The notes below the pieces were generated by a model. That model was not told where the DNA came from, did no database searches, and worked only from the letters and a program-made list of their open reading frames with translations. A DNA stretch of 15,910 nucleotides. Source: Lentisphaeraceae bacterium (GTDB lineage: Bacteria; Verrucomicrobiota; Kiritimatiellia; RFP12; UBA1067). Each line of letters begins with the position of its first letter. Within the stretch, counting starts at the first letter, position 1. Below are positions 15,909 to 15,910 of the stretch, one piece after another. A program made the position numbers and the translations under genes. The stretch spans positions 1-15,910 of the forward strand of contig SFPL01000024.1 of NCBI GenBank assembly GCA_004551905.1, written 5' to 3'.

Positions 15909-15910
15909 CA

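Overview
The window reads as a high-GC bacterial chromosome segment of tightly packed housekeeping genes, followed by a lower-GC accessory module at the right end. No rRNA, tRNA or CRISPR is visible. The gene set includes a fused SecDF, a pyrophosphate-type phosphofructokinase, a free-standing DRTGG-domain protein and a secreted beta-helix/polysaccharide-deacetylase fusion. Several starts sit 6-9 nt after an extended -10 box. Together these suggest an anaerobic, polysaccharide-using bacterium, perhaps of the Verrucomicrobiota/Kiritimatiellota group. That placement is inference, not something the sequence proves.

Layout, left to right. Positions 1-301 hold an open frame running in from the left edge and several hairpins. 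Then, on the plus strand: a DRTGG-domain protein (302-637), a CaCA-family cation antiporter (669-1685), cytidylate kinase cmk (1698-2378), S-adenosylmethionine synthetase metK (2392-3591) and a HemW-like radical SAM protein (3584-4648, TTG start overlapping metK). One minus-strand gene (4700-6685) encodes the exported GH28-like plus NodB-like protein. A short divergent promoter region (6686-6789) separates it from ribH (6790-7248), PPi-type phosphofructokinase (7281-8522), secDF (8580-11141), a small secreted Pro/Val/Gln-rich protein (11138-11581, coupled to secDF) and argJ (11606-12826).

From about 12830 the character changes. There is an octamer tandem array, a likely terminator and a 59-bp sequence carrying a good promoter (12952-13010). 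A near-perfect copy of that sequence (57 of 59 bases) lies at 15713-15771. Between the copies are a short secreted-protein fragment that looks truncated, an AT-rich control region with repeated boxes, and a four-gene set with overlapping or nearly overlapping ends: AbiEi antitoxin, AbiEii nucleotidyltransferase toxin, a calcineurin-like metallophosphoesterase and a DUF4186-like protein. A terminator follows the last gene. I read this as a type IV toxin-antitoxin (AbiE) core carrying two extra genes, flanked by direct repeats as if acquired or able to be lost as a unit. It is the best candidate for something not yet described.

The last 140 bases contain a promoter and a strong Shine-Dalgarno for a gene that begins just beyond the window.
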